Positions 1-8,123 of a DNA stretch of 42,931 nt are shown piece after piece. Position 1 is the first letter of the stretch, and each line of letters opens with the position of its first letter. The notes beneath the pieces were generated by a model, which saw only the letters and a list, made by a program, of their open reading frames with translations, was not told where the DNA came from and searched no databases. The DNA is taken from NCBI GenBank assembly GCA_031549175.1, contig JAVBQH010000056.1:1-42931 (forward strand), written 5' to 3'. Position numbers and translations under genes: made by a program. Origin of the DNA: WRIS01 sp031549175. Lineage in GTDB: Bacteria; Actinomycetota; Coriobacteriia; Coriobacteriales; Eggerthellaceae.

Positions 1-65
1 CATTTTTGCTCATCGATCTCAACATAATACCTGTTGCGCGCCAATGCCATAGGAGGGCCGCACAT
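1..65 (-). CDS. Probable iron-sulfur (ferredoxin-type) electron-transfer subunit, N-terminal fragment
   Basis: An open frame starts at the ATG at 65-63, 16 nt after the stop codon of the molybdoenzyme gene, and runs off the window after 21 codons. An AGAGG motif lies 10 nt before the ATG. The readable protein contains RNRYYVEIDEQK, and the next codon begins TG, so it is Cys or Trp (or a stop, if TGA). Small subunits of DMSO-reductase-family enzymes often begin with a tyrosine/valine beta strand, then Asp and Lys, then the first cysteine of a 4Fe-4S motif, which fits. The gene would be co-transcribed with the catalytic subunit and would carry electrons to or from it. This is an inference from 21 residues; only the frame, spacing and position are seen. 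An internal ATG at 50 has no ribosome binding site. Confidence 0.5.
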   Translation of the reverse strand, partial: MCGPPMALARNRYYVEIDEQK

Positions 66-81
66 AACCGTATCGCCTCTT

Positions 82-2787
82 TCACTGAGCACTCAGGCCG
101 TATTTCGCCCTCTCTTCAAGGGATGCGTCCATCTTCTCGACTTCCCAGAAACCGAGTTTTTCGAATTCCTTGTCGAAGAATGTGTCGGCCTTCCCGTAAT
201 AATCTGCACCTGTCACGTACTCGTCAGTACGGTCTTCAGGGTCGATGCAGGGATACACACGGCAGAGCAGGCCACGGGTCACCCAGTTGCCGCACATAGG
301 ATCGAGCGTCTCGACTTCGTCGGGGCACAAGCAGTTGCCGTTTGACTCGAATATCCCCTGGCTCCAAGGCTCTTCCGCAGGCAGCTCGGGGAACCACCAG
401 CTGGGCATGACCTGGATGCTGCCCTTGATGATGCTTGCATCCACCTTCGCCTTCTGGCGGATACGCCCGCGCTTCGTCTCGATCCAGCACCAATCGCCAT
501 CACGTATGCCAAGCTCACGCGCATCTTGAAGGTTGATTATGACGTTTGGCCAAGGGAACATCGATCTCGTTCCCTGTCCGGGGACGCGCCATTCTGAATG
601 GTAGAGAACGGAAACGCGGCCCGATACGGTAAGGCGCATAGGATATTTCTCGGCAAGCTCCGGTGTGCTGATGGGGCTTTCGACGGGCTCCTTGTAGTCA
701 GGCAGGGGGAAGTACCCGAGATCTTGGAAGAGCGTCGGATATATCTCACACTTCCTTGAGGATGTCGCGAATCCTCTCGTCTGCCCATTCGGAAGGGTTT
801 CGCCATGCTTGTAGAAGCGTGTCTTTCCTGGGAAATACATGCCACGTTCAACAGCCGCGTTAAAGTCCGGGAGATCGGGGCAGCGTTCGATCCTGTGCGC
901 GATAAGGTCTTCGTAGGTCTCCCAAGGCCAATACTCTTCTTGCCCGAATCGCACGGCAAGTCCACGGAAGAAATCGTAATCGACCCGGCGGTCATACTCA
1001 GGCGGCACGGCGCGATCGCCATATACCGAGAAGTCGTTCGAGTCTTCGCAGGTGGCTCCAAGAGGCCTTTCGAGGCAGTCCGCTGCAGGCATGATGTAGT
1101 CGGCCAGCACCGCCGTCGGCGTCTTCCAATAGTCGACGACAACCAGCAATTCAAGCTTCTTCAATGCCTCATAGACACGCCTTGTGTTCGGAGCCCACGC
1201 CAAAGGGTTCGAACTCCAGCAAATCATTGCGGTCACGGGATAAGGGTTGCCGTTCTCTATGGCTTCCCACATCAAGGGAGGCGTACAGAGCATTTGGTGG
1301 AGCATCGGGCGTGGGACGTCGAACATCTTGCGATAAGCGTTGTCGATGGGGGTGAAACCCTTCCAGCTCATGCATTTGAACTGGTCGTTTCCGATGAATT
1401 TCTCACGAGTCTCGGGTGTGACGACATCAGACAGCTCGAGCTCGGAATCCCTCATGGGGAAAAGTTTGCCGCGTCCATCAGGCGGCAGACCTGGCTCGCC
1501 GATGTATTCGCCGCCGGGGTTGTCGATGTTGCCGGTGATGATGCGAAGGATGGTCTTCCCAACAGCGCAGGCTGCAGCGTTATACCCGGCCTGATCGCCG
1601 CCGCCAAGCCCCCAAGCGATGAATGCGGGCCCGTTGGTTGCATAGCAGTGCGCCGCATCGGCAATTTGTGTGGCCGGGACACCGGTTATCTCGGCGGCCT
1701 TCTCAAGCGTATAGGGGGCAAGGTGCTCCTTCAGGGCCGACAGCGCCGTGATACACGTCACGGTTTCACCCGAGGCCAAAGTGATGTCGTATTCCCCGTA
1801 CAAAGCAGCATCTACCGTATCGTCGTAGTAGTGGTTCTCGTCAGAGTTCCAAAGGGCCGAGGAATCGGAGGCGTTATTCCATGCGACGTAATCGCAGCTG
1901 TTGTTTCCTGCATCGAGATCGGTTGCATGCAGCATCTGCTTGTCATCTTTCCGAAGCAGGAAGACGGCGTTCGACCAGTTCTTCAAGAAACCCTCGTCTT
2001 GCAGACCGTTCTCCAGGATATAGTTTGCCCAAGCGAGGATCAGCATCGCATCGGTTCCCGGATGCAGGGCTTGCCAGTGGTCGGCACGCCTCGCCTCTTC
2101 GGTGCAGACCGGGTCGATAACGATCATCTTCGGCTTCTTGCCCGGGCGGTTAAGCGATGCCTCGTAAAGGCGCCAGTTCGGCGACTGTGGGCCATAGCAT
2201 TCATTTGCGCGTTTGCCCCAGATCACTATTGTTTCCGACTCCATCGGGCTCACCGGCGATGCCCCTTCGATCGGCCAGCCGGTCATGGCCATATTGAGCG
2301 TATAGTTCCAGCACCAGCAAATCGTTCCCGGGTCAACGATGTTGCCCGGATTCCCCAGCAGGTTGAAGAAACGGGTACGCGCCCACAGATGGTCGGAGCG
2401 GTAGGTACCTTCCGAAGAACAAAGGGTCTCCGGGCCATGCTTCGCGATCAATTGCTGCAATTTTTCGGCGATCTCGTCCATCGCCTGCTCATAAGGTATC
2501 TCGATCCATTTGTCTTCGCCACGCTCCCCGACACGTTTGAGGGCATGGTTGACCCTTTTCGGATGATAGTGGAACTGGATGGCCTTTTGGCCCTTCTTTC
2601 CCATCCTGTCACAAAGGACAGTCCCCTCTTTTTCATTTCCCCTGATCTCCAGGATCTTCCCTGTAGCAGTGTCTACGCCGACATCCAAGCCGCAGTTCAT
2701 ATGGCAGAAGAAGCATCGTGTATACTTCCACCTGATCCCGTCTTCGTCCACATAGTTGTTCGGGTGAAATTCCTTCTGTTCCATCAT
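82..2787 (-). CDS. Molybdopterin-dependent oxidoreductase, catalytic subunit (DMSO reductase family)
   Basis: 901 residues. The N-terminus carries a 4Fe-4S motif C25-x2-C28-x3-C32-x26-C59, followed by the molybdopterin oxidoreductase core. A C-terminal molybdopterin-dinucleotide-binding domain starts near YPMRLTVSGRVS and ends with a cysteine-rich tail. There is no Tat signal or membrane segment, so the enzyme is probably cytoplasmic. The stretch PGTICWCWNY (about 153-162) lies where the Mo ligand is normally found; C157 and C159 are candidates. The ORF could open at a GTG at 2790, but the ATG at 2787 has AGGAG 8 nt upstream and is preferred. The family includes pyrogallol transhydroxylase, acetylene hydratase, catechol dehydroxylases and many respiratory reductases. 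The substrate cannot be told from the sequence. It is preceded by a LuxR-type regulator and followed by a probable Fe-S subunit, which suggests an inducible catabolic or respiratory enzyme. Confidence 0.9.
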   Translation of the reverse strand: MMEQKEFHPNNYVDEDGIRWKYTRCFFCHMNCGLDVGVDTATGKILEIRGNEKEGTVLCDRMGKKGQKAIQFHYHPKRVNHALKRVGERGEDKWIEIPYEQAMDEIAEKLQQLIAKHGPETLCSSEGTYRSDHLWARTRFFNLLGNPGNIVDPGTICWCWNYTLNMAMTGWPIEGASPVSPMESETIVIWGKRANECYGPQSPNWRLYEASLNRPGKKPKMIVIDPVCTEEARRADHWQALHPGTDAMLILAWANYILENGLQDEGFLKNWSNAVFLLRKDDKQMLHATDLDAGNNSCDYVAWNNASDSSALWNSDENHYYDDTVDAALYGEYDITLASGETVTCITALSALKEHLAPYTLEKAAEITGVPATQIADAAHCYATNGPAFIAWGLGGGDQAGYNAAACAVGKTILRIITGNIDNPGGEYIGEPGLPPDGRGKLFPMRDSELELSDVVTPETREKFIGNDQFKCMSWKGFTPIDNAYRKMFDVPRPMLHQMLCTPPLMWEAIENGNPYPVTAMICWSSNPLAWAPNTRRVYEALKKLELLVVVDYWKTPTAVLADYIMPAADCLERPLGATCEDSNDFSVYGDRAVPPEYDRRVDYDFFRGLAVRFGQEEYWPWETYEDLIAHRIERCPDLPDFNAAVERGMYFPGKTRFYKHGETLPNGQTRGFATSSRKCEIYPTLFQDLGYFPLPDYKEPVESPISTPELAEKYPMRLTVSGRVSVLYHSEWRVPGQGTRSMFPWPNVIINLQDARELGIRDGDWCWIETKRGRIRQKAKVDASIIKGSIQVMPSWWFPELPAEEPWSQGIFESNGNCLCPDEVETLDPMCGNWVTRGLLCRVYPCIDPEDRTDEYVTGADYYGKADTFFDKEFEKLGFWEVEKMDASLEERAKYGLSAQ

Positions 2788-2835
2788 CACTCACTCTCCT
2801 CGTCTTTGGTTGCGTCAGATACAAGTGATGTGTTG

Positions 2836-2847
2836 GATGCTAGCATC
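2836..2847. promoter_or_regulatory. Perfect 12-bp palindrome, candidate operator of the molybdoenzyme gene
   Basis: GATGCTAGCATC is its own reverse complement. It lies 49-60 bp before the ATG at 2787, in the 129-bp gap between the LuxR-type regulator gene and the molybdoenzyme gene. It is the only long perfect palindrome in that gap and would suit a dimeric LuxR helix-turn-helix protein. That role is an inference; a 12-bp palindrome can also arise by chance. Confidence 0.35.
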
Positions 2848-2919
2848 GCTCCCTATGTGATGGATGGCCCTTTGGGGGCTATACGAGGGGGATTAGACCG
2901 AGGGGTTAGGGTGAATTGC

Positions 2920-5505
2920 CTAAGACTCTGTCTCAAGCGATTCGTGAAAGGCGTCGAGCCTGTTGTCAACATTGAGTTTGGAGTAGATGTTCGCAATATG
3001 CACCTTTGCGGTATTGGGGGAGATAGCCAGCTCCTCGGCTATCTCTTTCCTGGTCATCCCGAGGTTCAAAAGCTTCAAGACCTCCTGCTCGCGTACGGTC
3101 AGCCGCGCGCGTTTGAGGGGGCCTTTGTCATCCTGCTCTGGTTTTTTGTGGGTATGCTCGAGCTGTTCGATAATAAGCTTTGCGAACTGGCGCGTCTCAC
3201 GCCTCAGCTTCCGCTCGCTCAGCATCTCACATATAAGGATACGCGAGGCATCTTCTTCAAGGAGGAAAATGTCTATAAGATTATATTTGCTGCCTTCCTC
3301 CAACGCCTCGTTGATACTCAACACTGCCTGGTTCGACGAGCCCGTAGCCCGGCAGAGGGAGGCTTGCAGCAAGAGCGCTTCGACCCTTTTCTTCACAAGC
3401 TTCTTCTCGAGCGACTCGCGGACAACGTCGCTGAGCAGTTTTTGCGCCTGTGCATATTCCCTGCTACTGATAAGCAGCCTGGCTATAAGCAGCTCGACGC
3501 TGGCGCTGCTTTCCGTATCTCCCGGTACAACCATCGACCGCGCTCGTTGGGCAAGGTCGTCGGCTTCATAGTACATACCAAGCCGATAAGCGTAATAGGC
3601 CTGCATGGTCAATGCAGACAAAAGCGTCCCCCGTGGGACTGTCTGCCGCCTTTCGGCAATATGGACATTCTTTACCGATAGCTTGTAAGCCCCTTCGATA
3701 TCCCCTTCAGCCCTGAACAGGCTTGCTTTGACATTGTTTGCATCTATGAGGATATCGACATTGCGTCCTTCCGTAAGCTTGGCGAATACCATAGACAACG
3801 TATCCTTTGCCTCATCAAGCCTGTTCTCGGTTATCTCTACACGTGCCAGCAAGCTCAAGAGCCCTCCGTAGAGGGGATAGTCCTCAGGACAGTCGAGCAA
3901 TGCCTTTCTGCAAATCGCCTCGGCCTGCGACAAGTCTCCTTGGATGTAGTGGATCGTGGCCAGATTATATCGGCACAACGCCGTCACAAGTTGATACCCG
4001 CCCATTTCACCGAGCGTCTCGGCTTGCCTATAATGTTCAAGCGCGGGCTCTAGGTCCCCTTGATGCTCGTACGATTCAGCATAGGTCTGCTCGAAAAGAC
4101 ATTGCATGGCGATATTGTCGGGCTCTTTGATGCAAGGTGACAATTCGTCCAGTTTCTCGATGGCCTCGGGATAACGCCCCCTCAAGGACAGGCATTTCGC
4201 CTCGATGCATCTGACTCCTAGCAGACGTTTTCCCGAGTCTGGACATGCCCCGAAAGAGATGCCTGAATCCAGGTCTTCGCGCAAGAACTGCGTCCACAAA
4301 AGCGCATCGCCCGAGCGGCCCGAACATATATAAGCCCATGCCACCATTACAGAGGTGAAAGGATCGTCCTGCATGGCAGCGGGGTCGAGACTTCCCACCC
4401 ATTCCTGAAAAGACATGCCCTTTGCTCTCAGCGGGCCTTCGGAAAACGAGGTCAGGTCTTCCACAAAGCGTACGTCTGTCGCCCTGAGCGTATGTTTCGC
4501 AGCCATGGGGATATTGCCCTTGTCCTCGTACCGCTGCGCTGCCCTCTGGTTGAGATCCCGGACAGCCGATTCGGAATGACCGTCAAGCAGTCTCCTTCTC
4601 AACCATTCCTTGAAGGGATTGTCATAGTAAAATTCTGCCGTCCGCCCATTGGAATATGAGACGTAGAGTCCGCCGAGCTCCATCTGCCTGAGAAGCTCGA
4701 GGCTGTCCTCCCTACCCGTCAGATAGTTGCATACCGATGGCTCAAGGGCCTCTAATAGCGAGGTTTGGATAAGGAATCTGGTTTCATCTTCGAACCCCAA
4801 GCCTGTAACCTTTTGAATGAAGAAGGTATCGATGAATTTGTTCAAGGCAAACGCCTTCGTATCACTGCCGACATCTGCATTCTCCGATAAGAGGTATATG
4901 CCCTCGACCCATCCTTCGGTAAACCCGAAGACCTGCTTCACGTAGTCGTCGGTCGCATCATCCCGCTTTGCCGTCAGGTATTCTTGGGTTTCTCTGAAAC
5001 TGAAGGCGAGGTCTCTGCGGTCATACAACTTGATCAGCCCTTTGGTGTATGCCGCCATCAATTCGTCGTTCAATTTCGATGAAGAAAGGGCTATCCTGAC
5101 GTTTCCGAGGAACAACTCGGTCAATATCTCGAGCACGATCTTGAGCTGCTGCTTCGAGAATAGGTCGACTTTATCCAAGAGAATATAGCGCTGTCCTGGC
5201 CCCTGCAGGTCATTTGCGTACTCTTGCAACACCTGGATCAGCTCATCTTTGCTGCCTTGATCCATAAGCGAGAGCCATAGAAGCTCGTTCGTAGATGTGG
5301 GTTTGAGTGACCCGTATAGCTCGCTCAGCAATGAGGCCTTCCCATAACCTGAAGGCGCCACCAAGAGTATCATCCTATCCGCCAGATCTCCTTCGATGCG
5401 GCTGACGAGTTCCGGCCGCAGTACATAATCGGCGAATCGCTTAGCCGGTATCAGGCTGAAGCCTTTTCTCGCAGAAGAGGTTTCTATGTCATGGTTTGCT
5501 TCCAT
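2920..5505 (-). CDS. MalT-like LuxR-family transcriptional regulator (STAND ATPase, TPR and HTH)
   Basis: 861 residues from the chosen ATG. Residues 14-30 (KGFSLIPAKR region) precede a P-loop, APSGYGKA (50-57). The centre (about 400-780) is helical and repetitive, like the TPR-type sensor domain of MalT. The last 63 residues are a LuxR helix-turn-helix (LTVREQEVLKLLNLGMTRKE, then SPNTAKVHIANIYSKL). MalT-type regulators bind an inducer, oligomerise with ATP and activate nearby promoters. The P-loop lysine is followed by Ala instead of the usual Thr/Ser, and the Walker B-like segment reads ILLDKVDL, so ATP use may be altered. The frame is open further upstream to 5751, but that would overlap the thiamine kinase gene. 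The ATG at 5505 lies 25 nt after a predicted start of transcription. The likely target is the molybdoenzyme gene just downstream. Confidence 0.85.
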   Translation of the reverse strand: MEANHDIETSSARKGFSLIPAKRFADYVLRPELVSRIEGDLADRMILLVAPSGYGKASLLSELYGSLKPTSTNELLWLSLMDQGSKDELIQVLQEYANDLQGPGQRYILLDKVDLFSKQQLKIVLEILTELFLGNVRIALSSSKLNDELMAAYTKGLIKLYDRRDLAFSFRETQEYLTAKRDDATDDYVKQVFGFTEGWVEGIYLLSENADVGSDTKAFALNKFIDTFFIQKVTGLGFEDETRFLIQTSLLEALEPSVCNYLTGREDSLELLRQMELGGLYVSYSNGRTAEFYYDNPFKEWLRRRLLDGHSESAVRDLNQRAAQRYEDKGNIPMAAKHTLRATDVRFVEDLTSFSEGPLRAKGMSFQEWVGSLDPAAMQDDPFTSVMVAWAYICSGRSGDALLWTQFLREDLDSGISFGACPDSGKRLLGVRCIEAKCLSLRGRYPEAIEKLDELSPCIKEPDNIAMQCLFEQTYAESYEHQGDLEPALEHYRQAETLGEMGGYQLVTALCRYNLATIHYIQGDLSQAEAICRKALLDCPEDYPLYGGLLSLLARVEITENRLDEAKDTLSMVFAKLTEGRNVDILIDANNVKASLFRAEGDIEGAYKLSVKNVHIAERRQTVPRGTLLSALTMQAYYAYRLGMYYEADDLAQRARSMVVPGDTESSASVELLIARLLISSREYAQAQKLLSDVVRESLEKKLVKKRVEALLLQASLCRATGSSNQAVLSINEALEEGSKYNLIDIFLLEEDASRILICEMLSERKLRRETRQFAKLIIEQLEHTHKKPEQDDKGPLKRARLTVREQEVLKLLNLGMTRKEIAEELAISPNTAKVHIANIYSKLNVDNRLDAFHESLETES

Positions 5506-5536
5506 TGCTGCCTTTTTACGCGAAGCGTCGATGTCG

Positions 5537-5545
5537 AGTATATCA
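5537..5545 (-). promoter_or_regulatory. Extended -10 promoter of the LuxR-type regulator gene
   Basis: On the minus strand TGATATACT combines an extended -10 (TGn) with TATACT, five of six matches to consensus. No good -35 is present (CTGCAC at 17 bp), which is common for extended -10 promoters. Transcription would begin near 5530, 25 nt before the ATG at 5505. This separates the regulator from the upstream thiamine kinase gene. Confidence 0.45.
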
Positions 5546-5614
5546 CTACGCCACAAGGCGTGCAGAGGCATCCCGACCCCAAAAGCTTGTCTTTGAAAAA
5601 GGTGAGGGCGCTCC

Positions 5615-6256
5615 CTATTCCCGGCAATTCCAAGCCTCCAAAGGGAAGAACACGAGCAGGGTGCCTGAACCCACGGATATGCTCGCATGCCTTCCCGTAA
5701 AGGCGTTGGAGACGCCGAGAGGCTTGCCGTAGGTGACCGTCGCCCCATCAAGTGAGTAGGCGAGTCCCGTCTCGGTGACTCCAGTCACCTCCGGGTCGAC
5801 GGCAAATACCGACAGGGTGCCTTGCGCATCGCCGGAAAAGGAGATCGAGTCGCGCCCACCTCCTACAAGGGCGGTCACGGCATAGGTGTCACCGATCCCG
5901 AACACCTGGCGGCCTTCCCGGGAGAAATGGGCGATCATCTGCAGCACCGCATAAGAAAAGTCCATCCTGCCCCCGAGGCAGCCATAGATGACCAGCGTGT
6001 CGAACCCCGCCGCCGCTGCCTCATAGAGGGCAAGCTCGATATCGCTTTCATCCTTTTGCTCAGGAAAGCTGAGCACGTTTTCGTGCACGGGGGTAAATCC
6101 CAACGAGTCGAAGTCGCCGACCACCATATCGGGCACCACCCCCGCGGCTTCAAGATGCCCATACCCTGCATCGACCGCAATCACATAATCGAAGCCCTGC
6201 TTCAAGAAATGCTTGTGGTTGAACGCGACCTTGCCGACCAATGCGCAGACGCTCAT
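5615..6256 (-). CDS. thiN: Thiamine pyrophosphokinase
   Basis: 213 residues, the usual size. The enzyme transfers pyrophosphate from ATP to thiamine to make the cofactor thiamine diphosphate, in the cytoplasm. The N-terminal catalytic domain shows VGDFDS (46-51), KDESD (68-72) and LGGRMD (94-99), which match the family's Asp-rich nucleotide and metal site. The second domain ends with GVSNAF, close to the family's thiamine-site GVSNEF. The ATG overlaps the stop of the upstream acetyltransferase gene by 4 nt (ATGA), so the two are probably translationally coupled. No terminator is seen after it. Confidence 0.9.
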   Translation of the reverse strand: MSVCALVGKVAFNHKHFLKQGFDYVIAVDAGYGHLEAAGVVPDMVVGDFDSLGFTPVHENVLSFPEQKDESDIELALYEAAAAGFDTLVIYGCLGGRMDFSYAVLQMIAHFSREGRQVFGIGDTYAVTALVGGGRDSISFSGDAQGTLSVFAVDPEVTGVTETGLAYSLDGATVTYGKPLGVSNAFTGRHASISVGSGTLLVFFPLEAWNCRE

Positions 6257-6750
6257 AGGGCACCCGCCTCATGTGCGAGTGCGTGAAGCGATTCTCCGCT
6301 GAGCCGGTGGTGCACCCAATCGGTCATGGCCTCGGCGCCGATGCTTTTGTAGAAACCAAGGCTCGGGGTGTTCCAGTCAAGGCAAGCCCAGTCAAGCCGT
6401 ACCCAACCGCGTTCCCCACAGATGCGGGAAAGCTCTGCCAACAACGCGCGACCGGTGCCTGATCCGCGGTAGGCCTCCTCTATGTAGAGGTCTTCCATAT
6501 ACATGCCGGCCTTGCCGGTCCAAGTCGAGAAATTTTGGAAGAAGATGGCACAGCCCACAATGCCGGTGCCTTCATGTTCGACGAGAAGTGCTTCCGCCGC
6601 CCGCTTTTCAAACATCCATTCGGCAAGCAGTTCGGGTGTCGCCTTTGCTGCCTCTTCAGATTTCTCGTAGATTGCAAGCTCTCTGATCAGGCGGATTATC
6701 TCTGGGATGTCGGCCTCTTCTGCAAATCTGAAACGCAGTGCGCTATCCAT
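6253..6750 (-). CDS. GNAT-family N-acetyltransferase
   Basis: 165 residues covering one GNAT domain. It begins LRFRFAEEADIPEIIRLI, the usual first strand and helix. The acetyl-CoA-binding motif A reads YRGSGTGRALLAEL (about 114-127), after the strand GMYMEDLYI. The C-terminal NTPSLGFYKSIGAE segment with its family tyrosine is present. The pattern resembles diamine/polyamine acetyltransferases, but the substrate is not certain. AAGGAG lies 9 nt before the ATG. It overlaps thiN by 4 nt. Confidence 0.85.
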   Translation of the reverse strand: MDSALRFRFAEEADIPEIIRLIRELAIYEKSEEAAKATPELLAEWMFEKRAAEALLVEHEGTGIVGCAIFFQNFSTWTGKAGMYMEDLYIEEAYRGSGTGRALLAELSRICGERGWVRLDWACLDWNTPSLGFYKSIGAEAMTDWVHHRLSGESLHALAHEAGAL

Positions 6751-6778
6751 AGGTTGCCTCTCCTTAGAACCGGTCTTG

Positions 6779-6814
6779 TCAAAAATATTCCCATGCCCCG
6801 TCGATGCCGTCCAT
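6779..6814 (-). CDS. Possible leader peptide MDGIDGAWEYF
   Basis: An 11-codon frame ends 28 nt before the acetyltransferase gene. It starts at an ATG with AAGGA 6 nt upstream, a better ribosome binding site than many real genes here have. The peptide ends Trp-Glu-Tyr-Phe, so translation could respond to aromatic amino acids or help ribosomes reach the next gene. No attenuator hairpin is evident between it and the gene. It could be chance. Confidence 0.25.
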   Translation of the reverse strand: MDGIDGAWEYF

Positions 6815-6866
6815 GGTCTTTCCTTACAGCATGCATATGAGTGCTGCGAGAGGGCTTATGGTTTGG

Positions 6867-6872
6867 TAGAAT
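6867..6872 (+). promoter_or_regulatory. -10 element of rnpB
   Basis: TAGAAT (five of six matches) ends 9 nt before the first conserved base pair of RNase P RNA, placing transcription start near 6879-6880. The -35 at the right distance (CTGCGA) is poor. Confidence 0.4.
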
Positions 6873-6881
6873 ACCATACAT

Positions 6882-7212
6882 GAGTAGGCCAGGCGATCGC
6901 GCGTTTACGTGAGGAAAGTCCGGGCTCCCAAGGGCAAGATGCCAGCTAACGGCTGGGCGGGGCGACCCGACGGATCAGTGCCACAGAAAAGAAAACTCCC
7001 CTGCTTGCAGGAGAAAAGCTGAAACGGTGCGGTAAGAGCGCACCAGCGTACCGGCACCGGTGCGGCTTGGTAAACCCCAGCTGGAGCAAGCGCAAATAGG
7101 AACGCGATACGGCTGCCCTTCCGTGCGTTCGGGTTGCGTGCTAGAGGTGTGCGGCGACGTGCATTCGAGATAAATGATCGTCCTCGACAGAACCCGGCTT
7201 ATCGGCCTACTC
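6882..7212 (+). ncRNA. rnpB: RNase P RNA, bacterial type A
   Basis: The catalytic RNA of RNase P, which trims the 5' leader of tRNA precursors. The conserved 5' block GAGGAAAGTCCGGGCTCC lies at about 6911-6928, and the conserved 3' block GACAGAACCCGGCTTA at about 7187-7202. GAGTAGGCC (6882-6890) pairs with GGCCTACTC (7204-7212) to form helix P1, which sets both ends. The overall length of about 330 nt suits type A. It is the only plus-strand gene between 1 and 37,900 and converges with the ABC operon. Confidence 0.95.
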
Positions 7213-7226
7213 TTCCATAAACATAA

Positions 7227-7273
7227 GGGGCCGCAAGGCCCTGAGCAAGACCTGCGGCGAGGCGCGCAGGGTC
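7227..7273. terminator. Two GC hairpins between rnpB and the convergent ABC operon
   Basis: GGGGCC-GCAA-GGCCCT (7227-7242) forms a 6-bp stem (one G-U pair) capped by a GNRA tetraloop. GACCTGCG pairs with CGCAGGGTC (7249-7273) with one bulge. Neither is followed by a clear T-run, so they may be processing barriers or weak terminators. Confidence 0.3.
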
Positions 7274-8123
7274 AGAAGGGGAAGAGCGTGTAGGCGACCC
7301 GTTCCTTTGAGGGAAAACGGCATACCTCCACGTGGAAGGCGGCCTCGATCGCACCCGAGGCATAGACCTCGTCTACATGACCGGCGCAGATGCAGCTCCC
7401 CTTCTCCATCACCGCCATGTAATCGGAGTAGCGCAGCGCAAGGTCAAGGTCGTGGATGACCATCACGACGGTCTTTGCTGATGCCTCGTTGAGCTCGGCC
7501 ACCAGCTGCATGATTTCGTGGCACGCATGCACGTCAAGGTAGGTCGTCGGCTCGTCGAGGACGATGATGCCGGTGTCTTGCGCAAGCGTCATGGCGATGA
7601 ATGCCCTCTGGCGCTCCCCGCCCGAAAGATGCCGGACGTCATGGTGTCGGAAGCGCTCGACCCCGGCGAGCACCATCGCCTCCTCGATATGCCGCTTGTC
7701 TTCGGCATCGAGATGATGCCGGACGTGGTTTTGGTAGGGATAGCGTCCGCATGACACGAGCGCTTCGACGCTCATCGCAGGGGGCCTGGCGCCTTGTGTA
7801 AGCAAGGCCAGGTGGCGCGCACGCTCCTTGCCACCCATCTCGAGACTCGGCTTCCCGTCGATCAGCACCTCGCCGGCATGGGGCTCGATGAGGCCGTCTA
7901 TGATCTTAAGCAAGGTCGATTTCCCACAGCCGTTCGGGCCGACGATGCTTGTTATCATGCCCCGCGGGATATCAAGGCTGAAGCCCTCTATAAAAGGCTT
8001 CTTCGTGTATGAGTAGCCGACCTTTCGAATGCTGACGGCTTGGGAAGGAAGCCCTGTTGCCGCCTCAGGGGGGCTATGGATGCCTTTGTGGACTTGTGCA
8101 AGCCTCCTCATCTTCCTAACCAT
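7272..8123 (-). CDS. ABC transporter ATP-binding protein, iron-siderophore/heme/B12 type
   Basis: 283 residues. Walker A GPNGCGKS (62-69), signature LSGGE (166-170), Walker B IIVLDE (186-191) and the switch histidine in VVMVIHDLDL are all intact. It powers import by the permease encoded just upstream. The FepC/BtuD-like character is shown by the DEPTTYLDVHACHE segment and by the company it keeps. It carries about 27 extra residues before the first strand. The ATG at 8123 overlaps the permease gene by 8 nt; a second in-frame ATG lies at residue 5. Confidence 0.9.
   Translation of the reverse strand: MVRKMRRLAQVHKGIHSPPEAATGLPSQAVSIRKVGYSYTKKPFIEGFSLDIPRGMITSIVGPNGCGKSTLLKIIDGLIEPHAGEVLIDGKPSLEMGGKERARHLALLTQGARPPAMSVEALVSCGRYPYQNHVRHHLDAEDKRHIEEAMVLAGVERFRHHDVRHLSGGERQRAFIAMTLAQDTGIIVLDEPTTYLDVHACHEIMQLVAELNEASAKTVVMVIHDLDLALRYSDYMAVMEKGSCICAGHVDEVYASGAIEAAFHVEVCRFPSKERVAYTLFPF

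Noticed and set aside
805..3681. Plus-strand open frame of 958 codons
   Set aside because: It lies opposite the molybdoenzyme and regulator genes, which have clear domain motifs. The protein it would give has no recognisable domain. Long antisense frames are common in GC-rich coding DNA.
5506..5751. N-terminal extension of the LuxR-type regulator into the thiamine kinase gene
   Set aside because: The extension has no domain and no ribosome binding site, and it overlaps thiN by 137 nt. The promoter at 5537-5545 lies inside it.
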